Virus record (IMG/VR): IMGVR_UViG_3300021091_002612
Span: 1-20,140 of that record
DNA length: 20,140 nt
Source: a virus
Reading direction: 5' to 3' (one strand)
Shown: in pieces, positions 6,503-11,322 of the stretch
How the letters are laid out: every line of letters starts with the position of its first letter
Position numbering within the stretch: position 1 is the first letter of the stretch
Program-made: the position numbers and the translations under genes
Notes under the pieces: generated by a model
Told to the model about the DNA's origin: nothing
What the model saw: only the letters and a program-made list of their open reading frames with translations
The model's database searches: none

Positions 6503-6831
6503 TCCATAGTGCGCAACTGGTAGTAGGTTGTCACATTCCTGGTCGCTAGTCCAGCATCAATGTCTTGCTCCTTAATGGTCCTCATAGCCCGTTCAGCATC
6601 TTTGCTGTACTTGTAAGAGTTACGTTCGCAACGGATGTACTTGGCATTGGGGAACTGGAAAATGCCATCCTCTTGTTGGTAATCTTTCAATTCACCAAAA
6701 GCAATGGCGCCTTGCAGTTGTTCTTTCAGGAATGCTTCTTTTTGCTCTAGCTCTTCTTTTTGATGTTTAATTTCGATCAGAGCGTTGATCAGGTCTTGTG
6801 CTGTTGTAATCGGAGTGACCATGGTGAGCAT
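6499..6831 (-). CDS. Coiled-coil protein of unknown function (110 aa)
   Basis: Not recognised. Residues 10-45 form a charged helix with coiled-coil character (repeated Glu, Lys, Gln with Leu spacing, EELEQKEAFLKEQLQ). The C-terminal half is mixed and contains several Tyr and Arg residues. ATG 6831 and ATG 6822 are both possible starts; neither has a clear Shine-Dalgarno. It precedes and overlaps the RusA gene, so it may belong to the recombination module. Confidence 0.6.
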   Translation of the reverse strand: MLTMVTPITTAQDLINALIEIKHQKEELEQKEAFLKEQLQGAIAFGELKDYQQEDGIFQFPNAKYIRCERNSYKYSKDAERAMRTIKEQDIDAGLATRNVTTYYQLRTMD

Positions 6832-7009
6832 TGGGTTGGCAGTTGATTGATTGCTGCTCGACGTGATTTAAAACCGAAAGACCGACGATGCAGCTAGTTA
6901 GGCAGAAAAAGAAAGGAAAGGAAAGTTTGAAACGTTTGTGCCAAGGCACGTTTTGATAACTGTCCATTAGGACATAAAGACCACGGCGGAGCCGAACTGT
7001 TTGTTTCAT
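6767..7009 (-). CDS. Possible small membrane protein
   Basis: An 80-residue frame whose ATG overlaps the upstream TGA in an ATGA junction. Residues 1-28 are basic, then a hydrophobic stretch with Phe and Leu (LSFPFFFCLTSCIVGLSVL) could span the membrane with the N-terminus inside. The last 21 codons overlap the coiled-coil gene and are low in complexity, so the useful part ends near residue 60. It fills an otherwise empty 175 nt. Evidence is limited to position and hydrophobicity. Confidence 0.38.
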   Translation of the reverse strand: MKQTVRLRRGLYVLMDSYQNVPWHKRFKLSFPFFFCLTSCIVGLSVLNHVEQQSINCQPNAHHGHSDYNSTRPDQRSDRN

Positions 7010-7209
7010 TGCACTGCTTGAATGCGAACACGTTGAATCAATTCGCTTAGCAGCTCGTAGCCTTCGTCTTCGCTCGGGTAAATGTCATGCTCAACCATCA
7101 ACTCTGTTGCCATTTCGGCCAGTGTGTCGATGTGGTGTTCCCAGACGTACTCGGCAAACTTGTCAGCCAGTTGATCGGCCAGGTTTGCGGTGAGGTTTGA
7201 AAAAGTCAT
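7006..7209 (-). CDS. Small helical acidic protein (67 aa)
   Basis: Not recognised. A 67-residue protein, nearly all helical, with Leu/Ala repeats and many acidic residues (NLTANLADQLADKFAEYVW, then a second helix at about 45-63). It is the first gene after the 7252-7280 promoter-like module, with a predicted leader of about 35 nt that contains a small hairpin. Early-gene position and size fit a host-takeover or regulatory protein, but nothing more specific can be seen. Confidence 0.65.
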   Translation of the reverse strand: MTFSNLTANLADQLADKFAEYVWEHHIDTLAEMATELMVEHDIYPSEDEGYELLSELIQRVRIQAVQ

Positions 7210-7229
7210 GTTTAAAACGCGATGGGCTG

Positions 7230-7243
7230 GGAGGCTTGCCTCC
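7230..7243 (-). promoter_or_regulatory. Leader hairpin containing a consensus Shine-Dalgarno
   Basis: On the leftward strand GGAGGC and GCCTCC are exact complements, giving a 5-bp stem with a CAAG loop. The upstream arm lies in AAGGAGG, the consensus anti-anti-SD sequence, yet no start codon follows within 20 nt; the next ATG is 7209. From the predicted start site (about 7245) it would form the very 5' end of the transcript. It may stabilise the message or act as a ribosome standby site. Confidence 0.4.
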
Positions 7244-7251
7244 TTGAATTA

Positions 7252-7280
7252 ATTAAAGCGTGAAACTAGGCAAAAAGCAA
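7252..7280 (-). promoter_or_regulatory. Leftward promoter P1 (TTGCTT-17-TTTAAT)
   Basis: Leftward -35 TTGCTT at 7280-7275, a 17-nt spacer, and -10 TTTAAT at 7257-7252 (5 of 6 to TATAAT). The T-run after the -35 (TTGCTTTTTG) and GTTTC within the spacer recur at P2. It lies about 40 nt upstream of the gene starting at 7209. The region 7210-7504 otherwise has no gene with a normal start codon. Confidence 0.5.
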
Positions 7281-7389
7281 CCCTAAAATCGTTAAAAAAA
7301 CAACAAAAGTGCGGGGACTTACGCGGTTGAACAGCTTGCACGGTGCCAATGCCGGATACGATTTCCTCGGAGCCACACCGCGTCCGCAG

Positions 7390-7569
7390 TCAGACCTTGT
7401 TCCATGCTTCAGCCGTTAACCCACCAAATGGTCCGATCAGTGGCGACTTACGCAACAGGAGCTGTTCGCACAATGCAGTATCAATGAGCTCCGCTGCCCC
7501 TAGATCAACCGTCGCTGAAGTGTTTTTGCACCAGCTCGTTGATTTCGTCAGGATAGTCTGTCCAGGCAG
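7390..7569 (-). other. Protein-like open frame without a standard start
   Basis: A leftward frame is open from 7569 (after TAG at 7570-7572) to TGA at 7390-7392. Its last 37 codons look like a real protein (AAELIDTALCEQLLLRKS, then PLIGPFGGLTAEAWNKV) but there is no ATG or GTG; only ATT or TTG occur, with GGAG shortly before. It lies in the +1 frame relative to the upstream 80-residue gene, whose TGA is at 7505-7507. It may be a non-canonically started gene, the product of a frameshift from the upstream gene, or a decayed gene. A 28-codon ATG frame follows at 7405-7319. Confidence 0.35.
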
Positions 7570-7747
7570 CTAACGCTTTTGCGAGCAAATCAGCTTCCAG
7601 CCATCCGAGCGGTTTGCCGAAGTGGCCGTCAATATTTCCAGTCAAAATCAAAAAAGCAGCGTAGGTCGGGGGAAACTGTTCGTTGTCTGCCCATTGAAAC
7701 AGACGGTCAACGGCGTACTCAGCATCACGTAGTTCTTGGCTTTTCAT
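7505..7747 (-). CDS. Small protein of unknown function (80 aa)
   Basis: Not recognised. An 80-residue acidic protein, mainly helical, with several Trp residues (LFQWADNEQFPPTYAAFL, then GWLEADLLAKALAAWTDYP). ATG 7747 is 3 nt after the TGA of the preceding gene. The downstream +1 frame keeps coding character past its stop (see 7390-7569), so the true product may be longer. No membrane or metal-binding motif. Confidence 0.68.
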   Translation of the reverse strand: MKSQELRDAEYAVDRLFQWADNEQFPPTYAAFLILTGNIDGHFGKPLGWLEADLLAKALAAWTDYPDEINELVQKHFSDG

Positions 7748-7750
7748 GGC

Positions 7751-7921
7751 TCAATCAAACATGCCTGCATTGTCTTCGAGTGCTGTAACCAGACCATCGA
7801 AGTCCTCGCTGTCTGGCAGCACGGTGATCAAAGTGTCAACCAGGTCGGATCCATACTCCTCGCGCAAACAATCGAGATAGTCTTCGCGGTCGTTGTATCC
7901 ATTGTCGGTGTAAACAGTCAT
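7751..7921 (-). CDS. Small acidic protein (56 aa)
   Basis: A short gene found by reading the tight gap between 7747 and 7918. ATG 7921 overlaps the TGA of the upstream gene (ATGA) and its own TGA is 3 nt before the next start. The product begins MTVYTDNGYNDREDYLDCL and ends SEDFDGLVTALEDNAGMFD. High acidic content, a Tyr-rich N-terminus and a helix pair give a convincing small protein. The pattern resembles short conserved phage proteins of unknown role; the function is unknown. Confidence 0.72.
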   Translation of the reverse strand: MTVYTDNGYNDREDYLDCLREEYGSDLVDTLITVLPDSEDFDGLVTALEDNAGMFD

Positions 7922-8112
7922 TGGCGTCGTTGGTGATAAAAGGTTGTGAGTTTGTCATCAAGTTTGATTAACTTGTCAGCCCAGCTGCCTGCTTCTGCCT
8001 GGTCTTCTGGGTCTGGCAGGTTGTTGCGAGCATCACGAGCAAGCTCGTACATTAGATCAAGTTCGGCAAACGTGAAGTGGCAGACGTAGCCGTGGTCAGC
8101 TCGTTTCATCAT
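7918..8112 (-). CDS. Small protein of unknown function (64 aa)
   Basis: Not recognised. The start at ATG 8112 shares its A with the TGA of the upstream gene (TGATGATG), so 8112 or 8109 is the probable start; a longer reading frame to 8193 has a Cys- and Arg-rich N-terminus that looks like noise. The product is helical (FTFAELDLMYELARDARNN, then a Lys/Asp-rich helix) with an acidic middle. It sits in an operon of small genes behind promoter P2. Confidence 0.66.
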   Translation of the reverse strand: MMKRADHGYVCHFTFAELDLMYELARDARNNLPDPEDQAEAGSWADKLIKLDDKLTTFYHQRRQ

Positions 8113-8291
8113 CAGCGGAGAGCCATTTTTTCGGCGACGAGCATTTGCACTTCGCGCATGCGCTTGGCAACAACACGCTTGGCCTTGGTGCAAGCAGGCC
8201 AGTCACCACGAGCGAAGCAGTGGGAGTATTCGGTTTGAGCTTGGGAAAGGAGCTCTTTGGCGGTGGCGAGTTGGAATTCGATGGTTTGCAT
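8112..8291 (-). CDS. Small coiled-coil-like protein (59 aa)
   Basis: Not recognised. A 59-residue helical protein (IEFQLATAKELLSQAQTEY, a CFARGDWPAC turn, then a basic helix with Lys/Arg). The two-helix layout with a turn suggests a helical hairpin. I chose ATG 8291 because the predicted P2 start site is near 8324, which leaves a 33-nt leader; the in-frame ATG at 8324 would be leaderless and adds residues unlike the rest. First gene of the P2 unit. Confidence 0.6.
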   Translation of the reverse strand: MQTIEFQLATAKELLSQAQTEYSHCFARGDWPACTKAKRVVAKRMREVQMLVAEKMALR

Positions 8292-8330
8292 TTGAGGAAA
8301 GAAGTGGAGAGGCATCAGCCCCATACATTT

Positions 8331-8359
8331 ATTAAACCTCGAAACGCAACAAAAAGCAA
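8331..8359 (-). promoter_or_regulatory. Leftward promoter P2 (TTGCTT-17-TTTAAT)
   Basis: Leftward -35 TTGCTT at 8359-8354, a 17-nt spacer and -10 TTTAAT at 8336-8331. It matches P1 at both hexamers, the extended TTGCTTTTTG, the GTTTC in the spacer and the spacing. It lies in the 68-nt gap between the 67-residue gene and the 59-residue gene, exactly where a promoter is expected. Confidence 0.55.
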
Positions 8360-8392
8360 GTCATTTATGACTCAGAAATGATTCGAAATGAT

Positions 8393-8596
8393 TTAGTTTT
8401 GCTGCTTTTTGCGTTCACGTTCTCTGGTTGCCGCTCTGCTCTCGATTTTTGGTTTGCGGCTGTTGTTGCCTTTTGCTCGCTTTTGTCCATGTATGGCGTA
8501 ACGCTGTTTCGTCACCTCTTTTGCAGCCTCAACAGCTTCCCAGTAGCCAGGCGGCTCCAGCTCTGAATGCTCCTTGAAATAAGTGGTCCAATCCAT
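8393..8596 (-). CDS. Small basic-tailed protein (67 aa)
   Basis: Not recognised. The N-terminal half is acidic and aromatic (MDWTTYFKEHSELEPPGYWE) and the C-terminal half is strongly basic with Lys/Arg/Asn runs ending in KKQQN, which suggests nucleic-acid binding. ATG 8596 lies 5 nt after the TAA of the nuclease gene and has AAGCAAG just before it; the frame extends upstream into the nuclease gene but that part is not convincing. Its function may be tied to the nuclease. Confidence 0.6.
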   Translation of the reverse strand: MDWTTYFKEHSELEPPGYWEAVEAAKEVTKQRYAIHGQKRAKGNNSRKPKIESRAATRERERKKQQN

Positions 8597-8601
8597 CTTG
8601 C

Positions 8602-9219
8602 TTAAAAAGGGCAGTTCTCCAGTTGAAACACGTCCCAAGCATCAAGCCATGCGCCAATGCAGTCGTCAGGCTCGTTTTGAATCAGGCGGCAGCGGTTTGG
8701 TCCGACCACAACCGTGTAGCACCAATCCACATACAAGCCGTGATGATGGCCGTTCAACATCGCCAAGTAACCACCTAGTTGAGCTTTGGCTGGCTTGCGC
8801 CGATCAACAGCAGTTTCATTGCCAACAGTCTTTAGGTCACCCAATGCGATCTTGCCATTTTTAGATTTGACTAAAAAATCAAAGCTGCCGCCTACGCCCT
8901 TTTTGTGATCGCATAGGCGGTACTCGACTGCCAACACCTCGCTGTCGCGCAGCAGCCAACAATCCTGCAAAGCACTGGTCCATTCGCCGTAATCGGTATC
9001 TGGCAGCGGCTCCTGCTTCAACATGGCTTCGCAAAAGGCGTGAACAGCATTGCCGCGAGGCGCCCACACATGCTTCGTTTCCTCAAATCGACGGTGCTGT
9101 TCAAGGTTAAAACGATTCACCACACGCGAAACGCTAAACGGCAACCAGCGCCCGTTGTATCGGTATTTGTGGATTCCTTCGTGGAACTCCAGTCCATTGA
9201 TCGGCTCAAGCACTTGCAA
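8602..9219 (-). CDS. PD-(D/E)XK nuclease, Cas4/RecB-like
   Basis: A 205-residue nuclease of the PD-(D/E)XK superfamily, probably a 5'-3' or exo-type DNA exonuclease for recombination. Core residues: His60 (GNAVH), Glu99 (VEYRL), Asp114 (GGSFDFLV) and the Asp128-Leu-Lys130 of GDLKT, followed by a helix with Gln (AQLGGYLAML) typical of the RecB family. No Cys cluster for an iron-sulfur site is evident. The start is TTG 9219 or GTG 9213; neither has a Shine-Dalgarno. It is the first gene of the leftward block and lies directly behind P3. With SSB, the annealing protein and RusA it would form a recombination system. Confidence 0.78.
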   Translation of the reverse strand: MQVLEPINGLEFHEGIHKYRYNGRWLPFSVSRVVNRFNLEQHRRFEETKHVWAPRGNAVHAFCEAMLKQEPLPDTDYGEWTSALQDCWLLRDSEVLAVEYRLCDHKKGVGGSFDFLVKSKNGKIALGDLKTVGNETAVDRRKPAKAQLGGYLAMLNGHHHGLYVDWCYTVVVGPNRCRLIQNEPDDCIGAWLDAWDVFQLENCPF

Positions 9220-9243
9220 AAACAGTCGGTTAACAGGTTTAAT
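9214..9243 (+). promoter_or_regulatory. Rightward promoter candidate for the divergent operon
   Basis: TTGCAA at 9214-9219, an 18-nt spacer and TTTAAT at 9238-9243. The -10 is the left half of the palindrome TTTAATTAAA (9238-9247), whose other strand gives the -10 of the leftward P3. A start near 9250 leaves about 22 nt before the ATG at 9272. Confidence 0.4.
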
Positions 9244-9269
9244 TAAAGCTGTTCTGCTTCAAAAAGCAC
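9242..9269 (-). promoter_or_regulatory. Leftward promoter P3 (GTGCTT-16-TTTAAT)
   Basis: Leftward -35 GTGCTT at 9269-9264 followed by the same T-run as P1 and P2 (TGCTTTTTG), a 16-nt spacer and -10 TTTAAT at 9247-9242. It would start about 15-20 nt before the nuclease start codon. Slightly weaker match than P1/P2 because of spacing and the first base of the -35. Confidence 0.45.
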
Positions 9270-9271
9270 CA

Positions 9272-9454
9272 ATGGCAGTCGGAAAAGCAACCGGAATCGG
9301 CATCGACAACAGCCTACTCGATCGGCTCGAACAGTTTCGACCACCCTACATGACCCAAAAAGTGCACATCAACATACTTGTTGAGGAAGCATTGAAACGG
9401 CTCGAACAGCAGGAACAAGCTCCTGTCGAAACTGGCACGCTTACGCTGAAGTAG
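9272..9454 (+). CDS. Small ribbon-helix-helix-like regulator candidate (60 aa)
   Basis: A 60-residue protein with CopG/Arc-like layout: a short β segment (ATGIGIDNS), helix A (LLDRLEQF), a turn (RPPYMTQKV) and helix B (HINILVEEALKRLEQQEQ). It is the first rightward gene from the divergent control region, 25 nt from the palindromic -10, in the place where a phage early repressor or cII/Cro-like regulator usually lies. It could bind the palindrome and control both directions. The fold is judged from pattern only. Confidence 0.62.
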   Translation: MAVGKATGIGIDNSLLDRLEQFRPPYMTQKVHINILVEEALKRLEQQEQAPVETGTLTLK

Positions 9455-9502
9455 CTGGCTGCCGAGGCTCAAGCGAGTCGAGCGCATTGCCAAATATAAG
9501 GC

Positions 9503-9540
9503 AAAATAAAAGCGCCCTAGCTTGGACAGAAGCCAGGGCG
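9503..9540 (-). terminator. Intrinsic terminator, leftward
   Basis: On the leftward strand an arm CGCCCT-x-GCTT pairs with AAGC-x-AGGGCG (9513-9523 with 9530-9540; 10 pairs, one mismatch, 6-nt loop) and is followed by CTTTTATTTTG at 9512-9502. This is a textbook Rho-independent terminator for leftward transcription. No leftward protein gene lies upstream of it. In the rightward direction no T-run follows. Confidence 0.72.
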
Positions 9541-9552
9541 ATTAGTCTCAGC
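9503..9552 (-). ncRNA. OOP-like short leftward RNA (candidate)
   Basis: A leftward promoter candidate at 9587-9559 and the terminator at 9540-9503 would define an RNA of about 50 nt, ending in the hairpin and T-run. It lies between the small regulator gene and the replication initiator, the same place as the OOP antisense RNA of lambda (between cII and O). It would not overlap the coding part of the regulator, so its target, if any, may be the region between the genes or the initiator message start. Inference from arrangement only. Confidence 0.35.
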
Positions 9553-9558
9553 CGCTCG

Positions 9559-9587
9559 ATTTTACATGACTTTCGCTGTTAAGTCCA
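9559..9587 (-). promoter_or_regulatory. Leftward promoter candidate for the short RNA
   Basis: TGGACT at 9587-9582 (4 of 6 to TTGACA), a 17-nt spacer and TAAAAT at 9564-9559 (5 of 6 to TATAAT), with TG directly before the -10. It reads away from the initiator gene towards the terminator 20 nt further on. It overlaps the initiator start codon, so it could also interfere with initiator expression. Confidence 0.35.
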
Positions 9588-10357
9588 CGGGCTTTTCTGT
9601 TCTTCCGTACAGGTTGATGGACGAACAAAAAGACCCAAAGATTTTGATTATTTATGCCTGGCTTCATCGCCACGGTTGGAACTCCAACCATGGTTGTTTT
9701 GCGTCTTTGGCGACGTTGGCTGGCGAGGCTGGCGTATCCAGAAAAACCACGCAACGGGCATTGGCCATCCTCGTCCGTGACGGCTGGGTGACTGTGGAAA
9801 ACCGTCCAGGCAAGACCGCCGTTTACCGAATCCGCTCCGAAAAAGCCAGGTCGAAAACGACCCAAGTCAAAAACGACCCAGGTCGAAAACGACCTAGGGG
9901 TCAGGTCGAAAACGACCTAGGTACCCAGGTCGAAAACGACCTACGAACAAAAACCCATAAACAAGAACCCATTAACAACAAAAAACCCTTAAAGCTTCAA
10001 ACCGAGTTTGAAGCCGTTTGTTCGAAGCCTGTTGGCGACAGCAAAAAGCGGCAGCGGACCAAAGGCTCAGAGGCTTTTGAAGGGTTTTGGAAGCTGTACC
10101 TGTCCGCACCTGTTCGGGCAGCTAGCCAGTCCAAACCGAAGGCTTTAGCGCAATGGCAAAAAATCACCCGTTTTGAGCCGGAACGGGTTTTAATGGAGGC
10201 GCTCGAAACCGAGATCAAGCATCAGCAGGCTGCTGGTGATGCGTTTGTGATCCCGTTACCCGATTGTTTCCGCTGGCTACGGGACGAGCGTTATGCCGTC
10301 GTCAACGAGCGCCCTGCTGGCAGCAGCGGCTTTAACCACGAAACCTATGTCTTCTGA
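9566..10357 (+). CDS. Winged-helix replication initiator, O-like, with an internal origin
   Basis: A 263-residue protein of the phage replication-initiator type. Residues 10-90 form a winged helix-turn-helix: FSVLPYRLMDEQ, helices at about 24-38, the recognition unit SLATLAGEAGVSRKTTQRAL at 47-66, and a wing (DGWVTVENRPGKTAVYRI). Residues 91-150 are a linker rich in Lys, Arg, Asn and Thr, encoded by five palindromic repeats (9849-9941) and an A-rich stretch. Residues 155-263 form a second domain (EAFEGFWKLYL, then FRWLRDERY near the end), perhaps for helicase loading. This is the layout of lambda O: iterons and unwinding element inside the initiator gene. ATG 9566 is preferred; ATG 9617 is an alternative. 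Confidence 0.75.
   Translation: MTFAVKSTGFSVLPYRLMDEQKDPKILIIYAWLHRHGWNSNHGCFASLATLAGEAGVSRKTTQRALAILVRDGWVTVENRPGKTAVYRIRSEKARSKTTQVKNDPGRKRPRGQVENDLGTQVENDLRTKTHKQEPINNKKPLKLQTEFEAVCSKPVGDSKKRQRTKGSEAFEGFWKLYLSAPVRAASQSKPKALAQWQKITRFEPERVLMEALETEIKHQQAAGDAFVIPLPDCFRWLRDERYAVVNERPAGSSGFNHETYVF
9849..9941 (+). repeat. Five iteron-like palindromes (candidate replication origin)
   Basis: Five copies of GGTCGAAAACGACC (5-bp arms around AAAA) at 9849-9862, 9865-9878 (degenerate, AGTCAAAAACGACC), 9881-9894, 9904-9917 and 9928-9941. Centre-to-centre spacing is 16, 16, 23 and 24 nt. Relative to the host gene the copies fall in all three reading phases (1, 2, 0, 2, 2), so the conserved unit is DNA, not protein. 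Flanks include CCTAGG. Likely binding sites of the initiator that contains them. Confidence 0.82.
9942..9990 (+). other. A-rich unwinding element candidate with short tandem repeat
   Basis: Directly after the iterons the strand becomes strongly A-rich with few G. It contains ACCCATAAACAA at 9953-9964 and ACCCATTAACAA at 9967-9978, a 14-nt period, then ACCCTTAAA from 9985. This matches the placement of an AT-rich unwinding element beside initiator sites. It is still coding. Confidence 0.5.
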
Positions 10358-10677
10358 TGTCTTTGAAATTATTTGACTACGAAAACCGTGGGCGTTACGT
10401 CCATCAGGTTTATGACAACAAACAACGCCTTTCGACGCAATCTGTTTATCGCTTGGCCGGGTCAGGCAATTTTGCTGAAACCGAACTTGGTGATCCGAGG
10501 TTTCATTACTCGCCTGTCAGCGGTGACCATGCGATTGGCAAGTATGACAAGGATGGCCACTACTGCACCTACCTGCCGCCAATCCCCAGACCTGGCTCGA
10601 AAGAACCTGTTGGTCGATACGTGCGCCATCCGTGGGCAGAAGAGGAGCGCCGTCGTCAAGGCGCGATGGAGGCTTGA
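10357..10677 (+). CDS. Protein of unknown function (106 aa)
   Basis: Not recognised. The 106-residue product is rich in Tyr, Arg and Gly (FDYENRGRYVHQVYDNKQR, then GKYDKDGHYCTYLPPIPRPG) and ends with a basic, Glu-rich helix. The ATG at 10357 shares its A with the TGA of the initiator gene (TGATG), so it is probably translationally coupled to it. Possible roles in replication follow only from the neighbour. No membrane segment. Confidence 0.65.
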   Translation: MSLKLFDYENRGRYVHQVYDNKQRLSTQSVYRLAGSGNFAETELGDPRFHYSPVSGDHAIGKYDKDGHYCTYLPPIPRPGSKEPVGRYVRHPWAEEERRRQGAMEA

Positions 10678-10680
10678 TCC

Positions 10681-10977
10681 GTGAAACAACCGAAAATTGG
10701 AGGTTTGCAGCCGCTCGGCACGTTCCAACAAACTGGCGAAACGCTCGCCCGCATGATCGCCAAGGGACTGTGCACCCTGGACGACCTTGACGACAGGCCG
10801 CCTGGTTCAATTGATTTGCCCATGCCTGAGTACCGAAACATCGCCCGTGATTGGATTACGGGCAACCGCAACCGATGGGCTGAAATCAAAAACGAGTACG
10901 GGTCAGCTTCGGAGCCAGTAATCGAGCTGGTTTCCCCAAGAGACCTGCCCACAACTGAACAACCACTGCCGTTCTGA
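10681..10977 (+). CDS. Protein of unknown function (98 aa)
   Basis: Not recognised. GTG start at 10681, 3 nt after the previous stop; no ATG lies further upstream in frame. The product has a helical middle (GETLARMIAKGLCTLDDLDD), a Pro/Asp turn, then a basic-acidic helix (YRNIARDWITGNRNRWAEI) and a loose Pro/Ser tail. Placed between the initiator and the next small regulator, in the same operon, it may be a replication accessory. Confidence 0.6.
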   Translation: MKQPKIGGLQPLGTFQQTGETLARMIAKGLCTLDDLDDRPPGSIDLPMPEYRNIARDWITGNRNRWAEIKNEYGSASEPVIELVSPRDLPTTEQPLPF

Positions 10978-10981
10978 CCGC

Positions 10982-11287
10982 ATGAAGCGCATCGCTGTTA
11001 AGTGCTACTTGACCCAAGAAGAAAACGAGCTACTGTCGCGTCAAGCGAAACAGCTCAACATGGAGCGCGGTCAACTGATTCGCCAGAGGGCTCTAGGAGC
11101 CGCTGCAGGGCGCTCGAACGGCTCGGCAGGCAAAACTCCCTTAAAGGTCTACCACGAGGCCGTTGCAGCCGCTTACAGGGTGTCCAATGGTTACGCCCCT
11201 CGCCATGTCGTTGAAAGCATTGCCGCTGCCGTGCTCTGCTGCGTTGATCAACTCCAAGTGGACGAGGCGTTTGACGCTGTTGCCTAA
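10982..11287 (+). CDS. Ribbon-helix-helix-like protein, MobC-like pattern
   Basis: A 101-residue protein whose N-terminus looks like a ribbon-helix-helix: β segment KRIAVKCYL, TQEENELLSRQAKQLNM helix, GQLIRQRALG helix. This pattern is seen in relaxase accessory proteins and in small phage regulators. The C-terminal half has two helices, the last with Cys-Cys (AAAVLCCVDQLQ). It lies 4 nt downstream of the previous gene and ends the small-gene part of the rightward operon. A DNA-binding accessory is likely; there is no relaxase nearby. Confidence 0.6.
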   Translation: MKRIAVKCYLTQEENELLSRQAKQLNMERGQLIRQRALGAAAGRSNGSAGKTPLKVYHEAVAAAYRVSNGYAPRHVVESIAAAVLCCVDQLQVDEAFDAVA

Positions 11288-11322
11288 ACCGGCTAAAAAG
11301 GAGCGAAAGCCAGTCGTTTCAC

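Noticed and set aside
7261-7330. T-run on the leftward strand (about 7288-7305) as an intrinsic terminator
   Set aside because: No stable stem precedes it; only 3-4 bp arms with a long loop can be drawn.
7319-7405. 28-codon leftward frame starting at ATG 7405
   Set aside because: Too short, with no convincing ribosome site or composition; it may be part of a decayed gene together with the frame above it.
8378-8566. Rightward hydrophobic frame that looks like a membrane protein
   Set aside because: It is the reverse of a Lys/Glu/Gln-rich helix coding region, which automatically yields Phe/Leu-rich antisense frames.
9548-9865. Leftward 105-codon frame that the 9503-9540 terminator might serve
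   Set aside because: Opposite the winged-helix domain of the initiator, with low-complexity sequence; a short RNA explains the terminator better.
9849-9941. Repeats considered as a CRISPR array
   Set aside because: Units are 14 nt with 2-10 nt between them, far too short for repeat and spacer, and they lie inside a coding region.
11271-11299. TTGACG-17-TAAAAA before the modification cassette
   Set aside because: Matches are moderate and the AAGGAG element would lie at or before the start site; kept only as a note on the ParB entry.
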